The translations under genes were made by a program, and so were the position numbers. The notes under the pieces were generated by a model. It had not been told where the DNA came from. It was given only the letters and a program-made list of their open reading frames with translations, and did no database searches. DNA of 64,000 nt from Herbaspirillum hiltneri N3 (GTDB lineage Bacteria; Pseudomonadota; Gammaproteobacteria; Burkholderiales; Burkholderiaceae_D): positions 4,464,001 through 4,528,000 of the forward strand of contig NZ_CP011409.1 of assembly GCF_001267925.1 (NCBI RefSeq), written 5' to 3'. This document shows positions 8,101-15,629 of the stretch, one piece after another; within the stretch, counting starts at the first letter, position 1; each line of letters begins with the position of its first letter.

Positions 8101-8946
8101 GTGGCTGACATGCTCCGCAGCGTATGAAAATTCTGCAGTTAGTCCTTCGGGCGAAAATGCAAGGCACCGGTCCCAGTCAATAACAGCACCGAGCTCCTGC
8201 GCTGCTACCAGCTCCGCATATGGCAGCAGGAAGCCATCTCCATCACTTGGCCGAATCGAATGTTCAATGGTCACGTCCCAAACATACGAGGTATCGGCAT
8301 CAGCCGCACGGCCCTCACGCTCGTATTGCAGAGGTTTGCCGACCCGCTTGACGCGGCCGATACCAACGATAACCCGGCGCGCATTGTCCGAAAAAGGCGT
8401 TTGTTTAGCGTAAAAGAAGCACAACGAATCGTCAGGTTTGATTGCCGAGAAAAACCCATCAAGCATCGCACGTTGATTGCGGCCATTCTGAATCCACCCG
8501 CTGTTGACCAGCCAATCAGGCTCGGTCGGTTCGCGTGCGGGGTCAAAATCAAGATGCCACGAAGCGGATAATGTATCTGCGTGCTCCCGGCGCATCCATT
8601 TAAACGGGATACATGTAGCTGAGAACGCAGGCTGTTGTTGCGTCATTGCCTTAAGGTCACGATGTTCCGGTGTCGCGCTTCTCTTGTAGGGATGGATGAA
8701 ATCTCTACGCAGCGCGAATGGCGCCATGAACGATACACGCTCACGTACGCATGGTGGCAGTTCTGACTCGGACAATTCATCGAAACGGTGTCCGGCCACA
8801 CATTCTTCAGCATCGTCCATCTTCTTTGCAGCAATTTCAGGAAGAGCGACGCACGCTACGTTTTCGCGCGGCTTCTTGCACACTGTCCCACGCCACTGGT
8901 CATCATGCCAGGGAACCCGAACGGACAAATGGTTTATAAAGGCCAT
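5176..8946 (-). CDS. RecD2-like SF1 helicase with C-terminal PD-(D/E)XK nuclease
   Basis: A 1256-residue protein. Residues 1-630 are an unassigned N-terminal region; around 170-205 it has a beta-rich stretch (DDSLCFFYAKQTPF, RRVIVGIGRVKRVG). The SF1 helicase core follows: Walker A GPAGAGKTT (641-649), Walker B VIVDEASML, GDPRQLPPIGAGKPF (752-766), and near the end VHKAQGSEF and LYTALTRQ, as in RecD2/UvrD-C2 proteins. The last ~125 residues look like a PD-(D/E)XK nuclease (LRSKSEVIID, RLPDFTI, WEHCGML, then a W-K-Y pattern). Helicase-nuclease fusions are common in anti-phage systems, and it stands beside a Pycsar operon. It appears to be a single-gene unit. Defence is inference, not shown. Confidence 0.8.
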   Translation of the reverse strand: MAFINHLSVRVPWHDDQWRGTVCKKPRENVACVALPEIAAKKMDDAEECVAGHRFDELSESELPPCVRERVSFMAPFALRRDFIHPYKRSATPEHRDLKAMTQQQPAFSATCIPFKWMRREHADTLSASWHLDFDPAREPTEPDWLVNSGWIQNGRNQRAMLDGFFSAIKPDDSLCFFYAKQTPFSDNARRVIVGIGRVKRVGKPLQYEREGRAADADTSYVWDVTIEHSIRPSDGDGFLLPYAELVAAQELGAVIDWDRCLAFSPEGLTAEFSYAAEHVSHDGAISALLECKHALEAARAVLVDGDAIPKALRWIDSRISELWNLRGAYPGLGAALTALGAQHGNFLALHLAEQLGDNEDPWPLVDKVMRNPISLPPTLRTIVTSDLTAVWKNLKPKRLELLKLLARFAVTNEQADRFFVSAVRSASGLDYVDEQLLDNPYVIYEGDRFSSPASDEHTLERVTLETIDRGAYPAEAVALKHPLPEPSRMSGALDKRRIRALVIGQLEHAAEAGGHTMLPEEMVILGIRSAKLEPPCPASEDVIEAVAEFFPYEVFRVALKGGKPALQLQRYVASKKMLSKEIHNRALIGRRFEIQNDWRARLDNLLPPLDEADKDEERARDEKAAALAELAASRFSILIGPAGAGKTTVLKALCEHEDIAKKGVLLLAPTGKARVQLSQKSGQDASTLAQFLLGCGARFDSRTGVYKTVVGAPYDGCKTVIVDEASMLTEDMLSALFDAIKGTVERIILVGDPRQLPPIGAGKPFFDAVTHLTPETDGQFPRVGKGYAELTIQRRHKASGETDSFPLDLQLANWFSGRPLAPGEDEVWSILGGPGDTTGRVTTHRWDSVEELRKTMLECLCKELDLKGVDDQQGFALSYGGVAKNDYVRFETGAASRVDDWQVLTPLRNDVFGAKDINRLLHRTFRKDAISWANNGRRSGARTTPPRGMEEIVYGDKVINVRNHKRKHVNPTEGALQYIANGEIGVVEGEIAASGSNHEPWRTKVEFSSQQGFVYNYGKSDFDADRGPSLELAFAVTVHKAQGSEFETTILVLPKKSRLISREMLYTALTRQKRRVVILHQGELADLQQLATDDNAVIPARFTNLFEKEAPELLPAPVQVAGKWLDEKLIHRSRRGTLLRSKSEVIIDDALAAHDIDAAYEVRFYGIDGKGYRLPDFTIEDQSLGRTILWEHCGMLADTGYAERWEKKLEWYRQNGVKLLSEGGGERASLVVTMDDARGGIDGKAIDELIEEIFD

Positions 8947-9691
8947 GCTTTTTCCCTTTTTCTAGTTTTTCTATCACTCGTGACGACGATGCCGGAGCGT
9001 TGCACTTTACTTTTCGCGCGTAGCTACTTTGCACGACAACGTGCGCTTAGGCAATGCGTAAAACCGATAAGTTTGTTGGGTATGCACGATGTATAGTCGG
9101 CGTGCGGCGTGTAGAGATGGAGACGCTCACTGCGGCTGCAGCGAGCATGGTCTGAGAATTCCTTGGCACGCACCTGCAGCTTATCCTGGGCCGAAGACAC
9201 AAGAACTAATCATCGTCTTCGGCATCGCTAGAAATCGCACCTGTGTTCAATTCTGCGTCCGATGGTTCAGACTCAGTCGCTTGAATGCGTTCTTTTGCGA
9301 TAGCGTCAGAGGCATCCAAAGTCTGATGTGCGCTACGCTACCGTGCCGAGGAGAATCTCAAGTTATGGTTCCCTTTATCTCAGTCGATGATTCTCACTTC
9401 CCGCAAAGCCTTACTGGGCGTAGCGGAAAATCTCACCTAATGGGTCTTGCTACACAACTCACCACGGCCGCGCTGCAAGTTTATTGTCATAATGACACTC
9501 ACTCGGATACAACATCTGGCTGCTCCGGCAGGAGCCAATGACTGCCGTGATGAATAACTCGCCCCTTCACAAGGCTGGTACCCTCACCTGTATGGACTCA
9601 ATTATCTCTTTCATACTTGGGATGTTCAGCACGACGTCCTGCTCTCCAACTAGATATAGACTCGGCCGATAGTCCGATTACCGTTCACAAC
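8947..9691. other. 745-bp region without a convincing gene
   Basis: This stretch lies between the helicase start and the second DUF1289 gene, which diverge, so it must hold both promoters. Open frames here have unlikely composition. The only protein-like patch is a 43-residue minus-strand frame ending at 9206 with an acidic tail (ISSDAEDDD). It has no start codon and follows a stop, so it may be the 3' remnant of a lost gene. No RNA gene is recognised. Confidence 0.4.
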
Positions 9692-9865
9692 ATGTCGAAA
9701 GAAATCAAGAGCCCCTGCATTTCATTGTGTCACCTGAAGCATGACGTATGCACCGGCTGCGGCCGCTCCACCTCAGAAATCAAAAAGTGGAAGAAGATGA
9801 AGTACAAGGAGCAGAAAGCGACCGTGGAACGCGCGAAAATACGGATGAAGGAAATCCGAAAATAG
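9692..9865 (+). CDS. DUF1289 family protein (copy 2)
   Basis: A 57-residue paralogue of the protein at 883-1071, with the same cysteine pattern (CISLC...DVCTGCGRS) and the basic helical tail ending ERAKIRMKEIRK. The ATG at 9692 aligns with the start of copy 1; an in-frame extension upstream lacks similarity. The gene ends 67 nt before the next plus-strand gene. The molecular function of the family is unknown, and Fe-S or zinc binding by the four clustered cysteines is a reasonable guess. Confidence 0.75.
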   Translation: MSKEIKSPCISLCHLKHDVCTGCGRSTSEIKKWKKMKYKEQKATVERAKIRMKEIRK

Positions 9866-9932
9866 ACAAAGAAAATTGAGCTCAAATAGCTTATTTAATT
9901 GCAGTAGAAAAATAACCGATTAGAAACCACAT

Positions 9933-10598
9933 ATGCCAAACGACAACAGAGATAACTACACTGACCTGTTTTTTGCAGCAGTAACGATTGCATGCCCTTC
10001 ATTAACCGCCGCGAACTCCGTCGCAGCTCCTGTACTGAAAATTTTGCTGAATCTAAATGAAAAGAGGCAGAAGGAATCGAAGAAAATTCTGTGGGAAGAG
10101 CTGCGGCACGTTGCAAATCACGAGCGACTTGCTGCTGACCCAGACGGATTCGTCGCAAAATCTGCTCGGTATTACCAAGCTGCGATGATTGGCGCCGCAC
10201 ACAAGAATTTGCGTATCTTGGCTCGCCTAGTTGTCGGACACAAATCGCATCCGGGATTCAGTGCCGATGACTTTCTCTCATTTGCTGGTGTTATTGAGTC
10301 ATTAAGGGGAGAGGAACTGGATGTCTTGGCGGCCTTTATAAAAGAACGTCAACGCAGAGAGCTCCTCAAAGCCATTGATTTGAACTCAAACTACTGGCCT
10401 CAAATCCAATCCTCTCTAATCCATTTTAGCCCTGACGAATTGACCGCCATTGCCAGCGGACTCACCAGAACCGGATTCATTGTGGCAATGCCTGGATTAG
10501 ATGGTTCAAGCTGGAACGTAACACCAATCTTGCTCCGATTGGAACAAACGGTTCAATTCAACGATGCCATAAAAATTTCTCGTGAAGAGAATGGTTGA
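9933..10598 (+). CDS. hypothetical protein, 221 aa, island-encoded
   Basis: A soluble, mostly helical protein with no recognised motif. The N-terminal third includes a hydrophobic patch (FFAAVTIACPSLTAANSVAAP) followed by a basic helix (NLNEKRQKESKKIL). The central part is acidic and helical, and the C-terminus (IASGLTRTGFIVAMPGLDG) could form a winged-helix-like unit, but this is speculative. It lies between the DUF1289 gene and the left end of the repeat-bounded element. Its low-GC codon use matches the island. Confidence 0.5.
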   Translation: MPNDNRDNYTDLFFAAVTIACPSLTAANSVAAPVLKILLNLNEKRQKESKKILWEELRHVANHERLAADPDGFVAKSARYYQAAMIGAAHKNLRILARLVVGHKSHPGFSADDFLSFAGVIESLRGEELDVLAAFIKERQRRELLKAIDLNSNYWPQIQSSLIHFSPDELTAIASGLTRTGFIVAMPGLDGSSWNVTPILLRLEQTVQFNDAIKISREENG

Positions 10599-10839
10599 GC
10601 GGCAACGGAGACTCGCAACAGGGCATATCAAAAACCCCCATTGAGGGCCGCAAAGCTAGGCTGGTCGGACGAACCGATGGAACAATTTATTCCGCCGCAA
10701 TTTCTATAGAAGCTACAGGTATATTGGCCCCGAAGATACCTCGGTTTCGGAGTTGATTTCTAACGAAATCAATGTGTTAAAAATTGGAAGCCTCGTGAAA
10801 CCGACGGTATCAATTGTCTACCGCAGTGTGTCAATAGGG

Positions 10840-10899
10840 AATAAAGTTGGACCGTATGGAATATAGTTGGATCGTACGAATTACAGTTGGATCGCAAAT
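10840..10899 (+). repeat. left-end array: three 20-bp repeats
   Basis: Three consecutive 20-bp units begin at 10840, 10860 and 10880 (AATAAAGTTGGACCG..., AATATAGTTGGATCG..., ATTACAGTTGGATCG...). The exact 20-bp period with a conserved AGTTGGNYCG core fits repeated transposase-binding sites about two helical turns apart. The inverse set is at 15443-15569. The remaining sequence between 10599 and 11052 shows no gene. Confidence 0.7.
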
Positions 10900-11093
10900 C
10901 CCCGTACGGCCCCTATGGTTCAATTTTGACTATTGGCCACAGTCAGGTAACTTCTTCAAGCAATGGTCTTAGTCGGACTATTGCTTGAATTTTTTTTCAA
11001 ACACTTCATCCATCCAATACTGATAAACCACCGACTTCCAAGTCAATGGATATGGAGTGAACCCCTCGGGCTGGACCAAGGGTGATCGAGAAA

Positions 11094-11345
11094 CTAAGCC
11101 GCTTGCCGAACTTGTTGCGCTTCGAATTGGTTCGGTGATTGATATCCCAGCGCCGAATGCATGCGCCGTTCGTTGTATATCTCTTCAATAAAGTATGGCA
11201 GCCTCGTGGCCACATCGCCGAATTTCTCATAACCCGCCAGATAGACCTCTTCGACTTTAAGCGTCTTCATGAAGCTTTCGGCTTGTGCATTCTGGTAAGG
11301 ATTGGCCGGCGCGCTCATCGAACCAAGTAAGCCAAACTCTTCCAA
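11094..11345 (-). pseudogene. IS3 orfB transposase, C-terminal fragment
   Basis: The 83 codons match the end of an IS3-type DDE transposase: LEEFGLLGSMSAPANPYQNA, then AESFMKTLK (with the catalytic Glu) and YNERRMHSALGYQSPNQFE. The catalytic aspartates and the whole N-terminal half are missing. The break falls immediately downstream of orfA, consistent with an internal deletion. Another fragment of a similar orfB, covering the part missing here, lies on the opposite strand at 15102-15410. Confidence 0.8.
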
Positions 11346-11360
11346 TGCGTCCCGATACGA

Positions 11361-11723
11361 TCATTTGGCAGCCTCGTCGGATGGAGCAGGCCTGGGGCCG
11401 CTGATGATCGATGAGTTCTCGTTGTTGCTGACGAGTTGCAGTCGTGGTGTTTTTGTAAGGAGATCGAGTTCCATCGTGAGCTGGCCGACCTTCCGCTCTA
11501 AAGCAGCAATGTGCGCTTCATACTCTGCAACCGTTGATGCAGCAGCATCTTCCCGATCCAGCTCACCGCGATCAAACTGTCCTAGCCACATCTGCATGAG
11601 ATTGGCCGACAAGTTATGAGTCTTGAGCACCTCTCGCCGCCCGAGTTTGCCGCTGCGAACTTCACTGCAGATCTGAATCTTGAACTGCAGACTGTGCCGC
11701 CGATATGGACATCGTGCTGCCAT
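11361..11723 (-). CDS. IS3-family OrfA (HTH transposase subunit)
   Basis: A 120-residue OrfA-type protein. It has an N-terminal HTH (about residues 8-50: RRHSLQFKIQICSEVRSGK, then LSANLMQMWLGQF) and a leucine-zipper-like coiled coil (HIAALERKVGQLTMELDLL), ending with the SSIISGPRPAPSDE tail typical of this group. The start at 11723 has an AGAGGAG ribosome binding site 7 nt upstream; an upstream in-frame start at 11762 lacks one. In an intact element it would be joined to OrfB by frameshifting. Here OrfB is deleted. Confidence 0.75.
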   Translation of the reverse strand: MAARCPYRRHSLQFKIQICSEVRSGKLGRREVLKTHNLSANLMQMWLGQFDRGELDREDAAASTVAEYEAHIAALERKVGQLTMELDLLTKTPRLQLVSNNENSSIISGPRPAPSDEAAK

Positions 11724-11804
11724 GGTGTCGCTCCTCTGGAGAAGGCTCGACAAGCGTATCACTTCATCGACTGGCCTTGGTCCAGCCCGAGGGGGTTCAC
11801 TCCA

Positions 11805-12277
11805 CTAAGTGGGTCAGTTTTCGATGCAAAACTACAGTTGACCTGCCAGGTGCTGCCGAAGACCAGCCTGCGATGCACGCTCTGCGCTTTGAACCTTTCA
11901 CATCATCGACGTCGGATATGAGCTGCGGACGTTCCGCCCTCCTGCTCTCCATTTTACTTGTGTCCGGGAAAAGCAGATAACCCGGCTGGGGAAAAATATT
12001 TTCAAAAAGTGAGACAGGCGGTCAAGCCCTCTTCTTCCGGTCGATGATAATAGTTTACGGCAATGGCGACGAGCCATTGCGCGCGTTCGAAATACCTCCT
12101 GCGAAGGAGGCGTGTAGCACAAACGTGCGACATACGGCGGCGACCGCCGCACCTAGAATGACGCACTGAACAACGATGATGCTTTTTCCGGTGCGAGCGC
12201 ATCGGGGGGAATTTCCGCCTGCGAAACTGCGGGATGAAACAACAATAAAAAATGCAAGACCGTTGAAACACTGTCGA
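11805..12277. other. 473-bp region without a recognised gene
   Basis: This lies between the IS3 right end and the first paralogue gene. It contains one short hairpin (CCTCCTGCGAAGGAGG near 12107) and A/T-rich patches that may include the promoter of the three-gene cargo. The open frames on both strands have non-coding composition. Confidence 0.4.
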
Positions 12278-13189
12278 ATGAAAATTAATATTTTTCAGTT
12301 GCACTATGACCAGGCCAGCAAGAACATGCTCGACCCGGGTTTTATCCCGTTGGAGATTGCCGGCAATCCACGTCCTGACTGGCGTGAATATTGGGCGATC
12401 CGGCAATACTTCCTCGATACCACGCTGGAAGAGCATGACTACTACGGCTTCCTGTCTCCGCTCTTCAAGAGCAAGACATGTCTTGACTCGGGACGCGTCT
12501 TCTCCTTCATGAAAGAAAATCCGGGAGGCGACGTGTATACGTTTTCGCCGACGATCCAGGATGCCGCTTGCTATCTGAATGTCTTCGAGCACGGCAACAG
12601 ATGCCATCCGGGCATGATCCCGGTGATGAAGGAATTCCTCGACGTGCTCGGTATCAACGTCGATTTCACGACCTTCATCAACGACTTCCGCAGTGCCGTT
12701 TTTTGCAATTACGTCATCGCCAAACCGGTCTTCTGGAAAAAGTGGTTTGTCATCACCGAACGACTCTTCGACATCGCTGAGAAAAAGGGCGGCCCGCTGG
12801 CGCAGAAGCTCAATGGCATCACGGAGTATCACAAGGCGCCATTGGCGATGAAGGTATTCATTGTCGAACGCATCGCGTCGCTGCTCCTGGGGCTGCTTCC
12901 AGATTTGCAGGTATACGATTTCGACATCAAATCAATGCCCTGGCAAGAAAATACCAACTACTTCGCCTATCGCAAAGAAATGGCGCTTCTCAATGCGCTC
13001 AAAGTCGCTTATCTGGATTCGTGGGATGCGGAATACCTGGAAATTTATTTTTCCCTGCGCAACAAGGTTCTGATGCATTGCGACACGACCTTCGATCACG
13101 AACCCTATGTCAATTTTTTCGAGATAGGGGCCGGCATGGATCCTGCGCGCTTGGGGAAAAACAATCCCGCCCTTCGCCAATCCCCATGA
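12278..13189 (+). CDS. conserved protein of unknown family, paralogue A (303 aa)
   Basis: First of two adjacent paralogues. Shared landmarks are the start (INIFQ.HYDQASK), LDPGF.PLEI.GNPR.DWREYW, YYGFLSPLF, DVYTFSP, CYLNVFEHG..CHPGM, FCNY.IAKPVFW and LLRCD/MHCD near the end. ATG 12278 is chosen because it aligns with the start of paralogue B; an in-frame extension to 12176 has no counterpart. It has no signal peptide or membrane segment. The DYYGFLSPLF-type motif reminds me of proteins found in surface-glycan loci, possibly glycosyltransferase-like, but I cannot assign a fold. It carries a ~26-residue C-terminal extension absent from B. Confidence 0.75.
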   Translation: MKINIFQLHYDQASKNMLDPGFIPLEIAGNPRPDWREYWAIRQYFLDTTLEEHDYYGFLSPLFKSKTCLDSGRVFSFMKENPGGDVYTFSPTIQDAACYLNVFEHGNRCHPGMIPVMKEFLDVLGINVDFTTFINDFRSAVFCNYVIAKPVFWKKWFVITERLFDIAEKKGGPLAQKLNGITEYHKAPLAMKVFIVERIASLLLGLLPDLQVYDFDIKSMPWQENTNYFAYRKEMALLNALKVAYLDSWDAEYLEIYFSLRNKVLMHCDTTFDHEPYVNFFEIGAGMDPARLGKNNPALRQSP

Positions 13190-13229
13190 TCACAGGAACC
13201 CCTTTTCTACGGTTAAATCCGCTCGTCTG

Positions 13230-14063
13230 ATGACTATCAACATCTTCCAATTTCATTATGACCAGGCCAGCAAAGCGATGTTGGATCCAGGGTTCATGCC
13301 TTTGGAAATCGTAGGAAACCCGCGTTCTGACTGGCGTGAATACTGGGGAATACGTCATTACTTTCTTGAGAACGTGCTCGAGGAAACCAGTTACTACGGC
13401 TTCCTGTCGCCGCTATTCAGAACCAAAACGCATTTGACGGCAAAGATGCTTGCGTCGTTCATGAAGGACAATCCAGACGCCGATGTCTATACGTTTTCGC
13501 CGTCCTTGGCGGACTCCGCATGCTATCTGAACGTTTTCGAGCACGGCGAAAAATGCCACCCGGGGATGCTCTCGGTCACGGAGGATTTCTTCCGTCATAT
13601 CGATGTGCACATTGATTTCAAGTCGTTGATCAACGATTTTCGCACCAGCGTCTTCTGCAATTACATCATCGCGAAGCCCGTTTTCTGGCGCAGGTGGTTT
13701 GCCCTTACCGAACGTATTTTTGACATCGCAGAGTACAAAAAAAACGATTTGAGCGCACGGCTCAACACAGCCGCAAGCTATGGAAAAAGCCAGGTGCAGA
13801 CCAAGGTATTCGTCATCGAACGCATCGCCTCCGCCCTCCTGGCCCTGACGCCCCAACTGAAGATTGCCAACTATCAAATGCCGTTCGTTCCACTGCTGTA
13901 CTTTCCGTGCCGCGATGAACTTAGAATGCTCAATGCACTGAAACTGGCCTACATGAAATCGCAGAGACAACACTACCTGGACGACTACCTTGCCTTGCGC
14001 CAAAGCGTGCTGATCCGCTGCGATCCGGAGTTCACAGACGAACAGCACATCGTCCAACTTTAA
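13230..14063 (+). CDS. conserved protein of unknown family, paralogue B (277 aa)
   Basis: A tandem paralogue of the preceding gene, starting 40 nt after it. It shares the same ordered motifs (YDQASK, LDPGFMPLEIVGNPR, SYYGFLSPLF, DVYTFSPS, CYLNVFEHG.KCHPGM, FCNYIIAKPVFWRRWF, VLIRCD). Divergence over the whole length and conservation of the motifs suggest that both copies are functional and old. Together with the dioxygenase gene 61 nt downstream it forms a three-gene plus-strand unit that is the only intact cargo of the repeat-bounded element. Function unknown. Confidence 0.75.
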   Translation: MTINIFQFHYDQASKAMLDPGFMPLEIVGNPRSDWREYWGIRHYFLENVLEETSYYGFLSPLFRTKTHLTAKMLASFMKDNPDADVYTFSPSLADSACYLNVFEHGEKCHPGMLSVTEDFFRHIDVHIDFKSLINDFRTSVFCNYIIAKPVFWRRWFALTERIFDIAEYKKNDLSARLNTAASYGKSQVQTKVFVIERIASALLALTPQLKIANYQMPFVPLLYFPCRDELRMLNALKLAYMKSQRQHYLDDYLALRQSVLIRCDPEFTDEQHIVQL

Positions 14064-14124
14064 GAAGTATCTCCTCACTGCGAGGGGTAGGTAAAAAAAG
14101 ACGAAATGAGAAGGGAACAGAGGA

Positions 14125-14913
14125 ATGATGGAAAAATTTGTCAATCTTCACAATCTGGAAAAGGCGATGGCTGGCTTCAAGAACGCCGTGCCCTTCGATC
14201 ACGTTGTCGTCGATGATTTTCTTGCGGAAGAATGCTTGGAAAAAATAAAAGATGAGTTCATTGGTTACGACGCGCCGCAATGGTTCAGCTACAAAAACCA
14301 GATTGAGGACAAGAAAGCACTGAACGACTGGAATATTTTCCCAAAAGATACTTACCAGCTGTTCCAGCATCTGAATTCGGAACGGTTTGTCGCTGCGTTA
14401 TCGCGTCTGACTGGAGTGACGTTGCATTCAGATCTGGGCCTGCATGGCGGCGGCTGGCATATCCATGGCGTCGGAGGAAACCTGAATCCGCATCTGGATT
14501 ATTCCATTCATCCCAAACTGGGTCTGCAAAGAAAACTGAACCTGATCATCTACGTGTCTGAACAACTCGAGGAAAAGCATGGCGGACATCTGGGGTTCTG
14601 GTCGAACGATGAAGTCGCCCGGCAGCCCGACAAGCTGATCAAGGAAATAGCGCCGAAATTCAATCGGGCCGTACTGTTCGATACGACGCAAAATTCCTGG
14701 CATGGCATGAATCGCCCCCTAGTCCAGCCGGAAGGCATCTACAGAAAAAGCCTGGCGATCTACTACCTCTGCAAGCCGGCAGAAAGCGCCGACCGGCGGG
14801 AACGCGCATTGTTCGCGCCGAGAGAAGAACAGAGAAACAATAAAGACATTGAAGATCTGATCAGAATGCGCGCAGACCTCAATCTATCCAGATTCGCCTA
14901 CCGCAAGAACTGA
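14125..14913 (+). CDS. 2-oxoglutarate/Fe(II)-dependent dioxygenase
   Basis: A 262-residue 2OG-Fe(II) oxygenase of the prolyl-4-hydroxylase-like type. The double-stranded beta-helix core shows NPHLDYSIHPKLGLQRKLNLI (HxD of the iron triad), GGHLGFW, then NSWHGMNRP with the distal His and RKSLAIYY with the Arg that binds 2-oxoglutarate. Enzymes of this type hydroxylate proteins, sugars or small molecules. AGAGGA sits right before the ATG; a second ATG follows at 14128. Its position behind the two paralogues suggests it modifies their product or substrate. Confidence 0.85.
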   Translation: MMEKFVNLHNLEKAMAGFKNAVPFDHVVVDDFLAEECLEKIKDEFIGYDAPQWFSYKNQIEDKKALNDWNIFPKDTYQLFQHLNSERFVAALSRLTGVTLHSDLGLHGGGWHIHGVGGNLNPHLDYSIHPKLGLQRKLNLIIYVSEQLEEKHGGHLGFWSNDEVARQPDKLIKEIAPKFNRAVLFDTTQNSWHGMNRPLVQPEGIYRKSLAIYYLCKPAESADRRERALFAPREEQRNNKDIEDLIRMRADLNLSRFAYRKN

Positions 14914-14928
14914 CCCTCCTCCGACTAC

Positions 14929-15046
14929 CTACCTGCTCCAGAACGGACCGTCCCAGGCCTGCAAGGTTTCAAGAAAAACGCGCAACTTGGCCGGCAGAAA
15001 TTTGCGCGCCGGGTACAGCGCATGCACCGGAATCAGCGGCGAACAC
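14929..15046 (-). pseudogene. LysR-family regulator, C-terminal fragment
   Basis: Reading the minus strand gives PLIPVHALYPARKFLPAKLR, then a VFLETLQAW segment and a stop at 14929. This is the typical last ~35 residues of a LysR-type regulator of the AaeR/DsdC-like kind. The rest of the gene is absent; upstream lies unrelated sequence and then an IS3 fragment. It shows that this locus once carried a backbone LysR gene that was destroyed by insertion or deletion. Confidence 0.7.
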
Positions 15047-15101
15047 CACTTAGAGAGTATTGCGGAATTAGATTTTGGGTCTGTTAACTTTTCTGACTTG
15101 G

Positions 15102-15410
15102 TGCTATCGGCGTATCACCCTGGAGCTCAAGGCACGAGGCCATGTCATCAACCACAAGCGTGTTGCCAGAGTCATGCGGGAGAACGAGCTGCATGCGCAT
15201 CACCGGCGCAGGTTCAAGCCCATTGCAGACGCTGAGAGCAATCTCGCAGTGTTCCCTAACCGTTATCGCAACATCATCCCAAAGGAGCCGGATCGTGTCT
15301 GGGTTGCTGATATCACCTACATCCGCATCGCTTCTGGCTTTATCTATCTGGCAGTCGTTCTGGACGCCTGCAGTCGCAAGATGATCGGCTACGCCATCTC
15401 CAAACCGTAA
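15102..15410 (+). pseudogene. IS3 orfB transposase, internal fragment
   Basis: The frame reads CYRRITLELKARGHVINHKR, then the HTH-to-RNase-H junction with DRVWVADITYIRIASGFIYL (first catalytic Asp) and VVLDACSRKMIGYAIS (second catalytic Asp), and stops soon after. The start (before 15102) and everything after the second Asp are missing. It lies opposite in orientation to the deleted IS3 copy at 11053-11804 and covers a part missing there, so both may come from one rearranged element. Confidence 0.8.
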
Positions 15411-15442
15411 CTAGGCTGCCATGGCTTCGCTTTTCAACTATA

Positions 15443-15569
15443 CGACCAACTTTTTTAATTATGCTCTGCCCCTAACTACCTATAGGGCTATGGCTCGGCC
15501 AACTTTAACTGCAAATTCTATTTCTTTTAAATCAAACACTTAGCACGTACTTTGTCGACCAACTTTATT
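15443..15569 (-). repeat. right-end array: three inverted CGNCCAACTTT repeats
   Basis: Three copies of CG(A/G)CCAACTTTWWT lie at 15443-15456, 15496-15509 and 15556-15569, inverse to the three copies at 10840-10899. The spacing here is wider (53 and 60 bp), as is usual for one end of Tn7-like elements. The sequence between 15411 and 15629 has no gene. Confidence 0.7.
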
Positions 15570-15629
15570 CATTGTGGTCATTTGACCGCATGTTAACGCG
15601 GCATTCACACACCTTTTTCACATCGCTAT

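Larger units (their letters stand above)
11053..11804 (-). mobile_element. IS3-family element, internally deleted (~750 bp)
   Basis: Near-perfect ~29-bp terminal inverted repeats bound it: TGGAGTGAACCCC-TCGGG... at 11053-11081 and the reverse complement at 11775-11804, differing by one inserted base. It contains an orfA-like gene and only the 3' part of orfB, so roughly 500 bp are missing relative to a normal ~1.2-kb member. No target duplication is evident. It cannot move on its own. Confidence 0.8.
10829..15580. mobile_element. candidate transposon with multi-repeat ends, no transposase
   Basis: Both ends carry three short repeats with the core AGTTGG (left, plus strand) or CCAACT (right), pointing inward. 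This is the end design of Tn7/Tn5053/Mu-type transposons with several transposase-binding sites. In each outermost repeat the AATAAAG begins exactly 11 bp inside a TG dinucleotide (TGTCAATAGGG at 10829; TGACCACAATG reading in from 15580), which I take as the termini. No DDE transposase, TniB/TnsC or TniQ gene lies inside, and the flanking 5-mers do not match, so it would be a remnant or a non-autonomous element. The island's GC shift ends at the right terminus, just before the backbone. Confidence 0.5.

Noticed and set aside
9089..9541. 150-residue plus-strand frame with a GRSGKSH stretch resembling Walker A
   Set aside because: No ribosome binding site, many Cys/Arg/Ser residues of non-coding type, and the motif does not fit GxxxxGK[ST] in context.
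10599..10828. Short open frames (for example one reading AKLGWSDEPMEQFIPPQFL)
   Set aside because: No start with a ribosome binding site and no family match; too short to support.
10840..10899. CRISPR-like array
   Set aside because: The 20-bp units are contiguous with no spacers, and inverse copies lie 4.6 kb away, which fits transposon ends.
12002..12832. 276-residue minus-strand frame opposite paralogue A
   Set aside because: Paralogues A and B share conserved motifs on the plus strand; this frame is their shadow.
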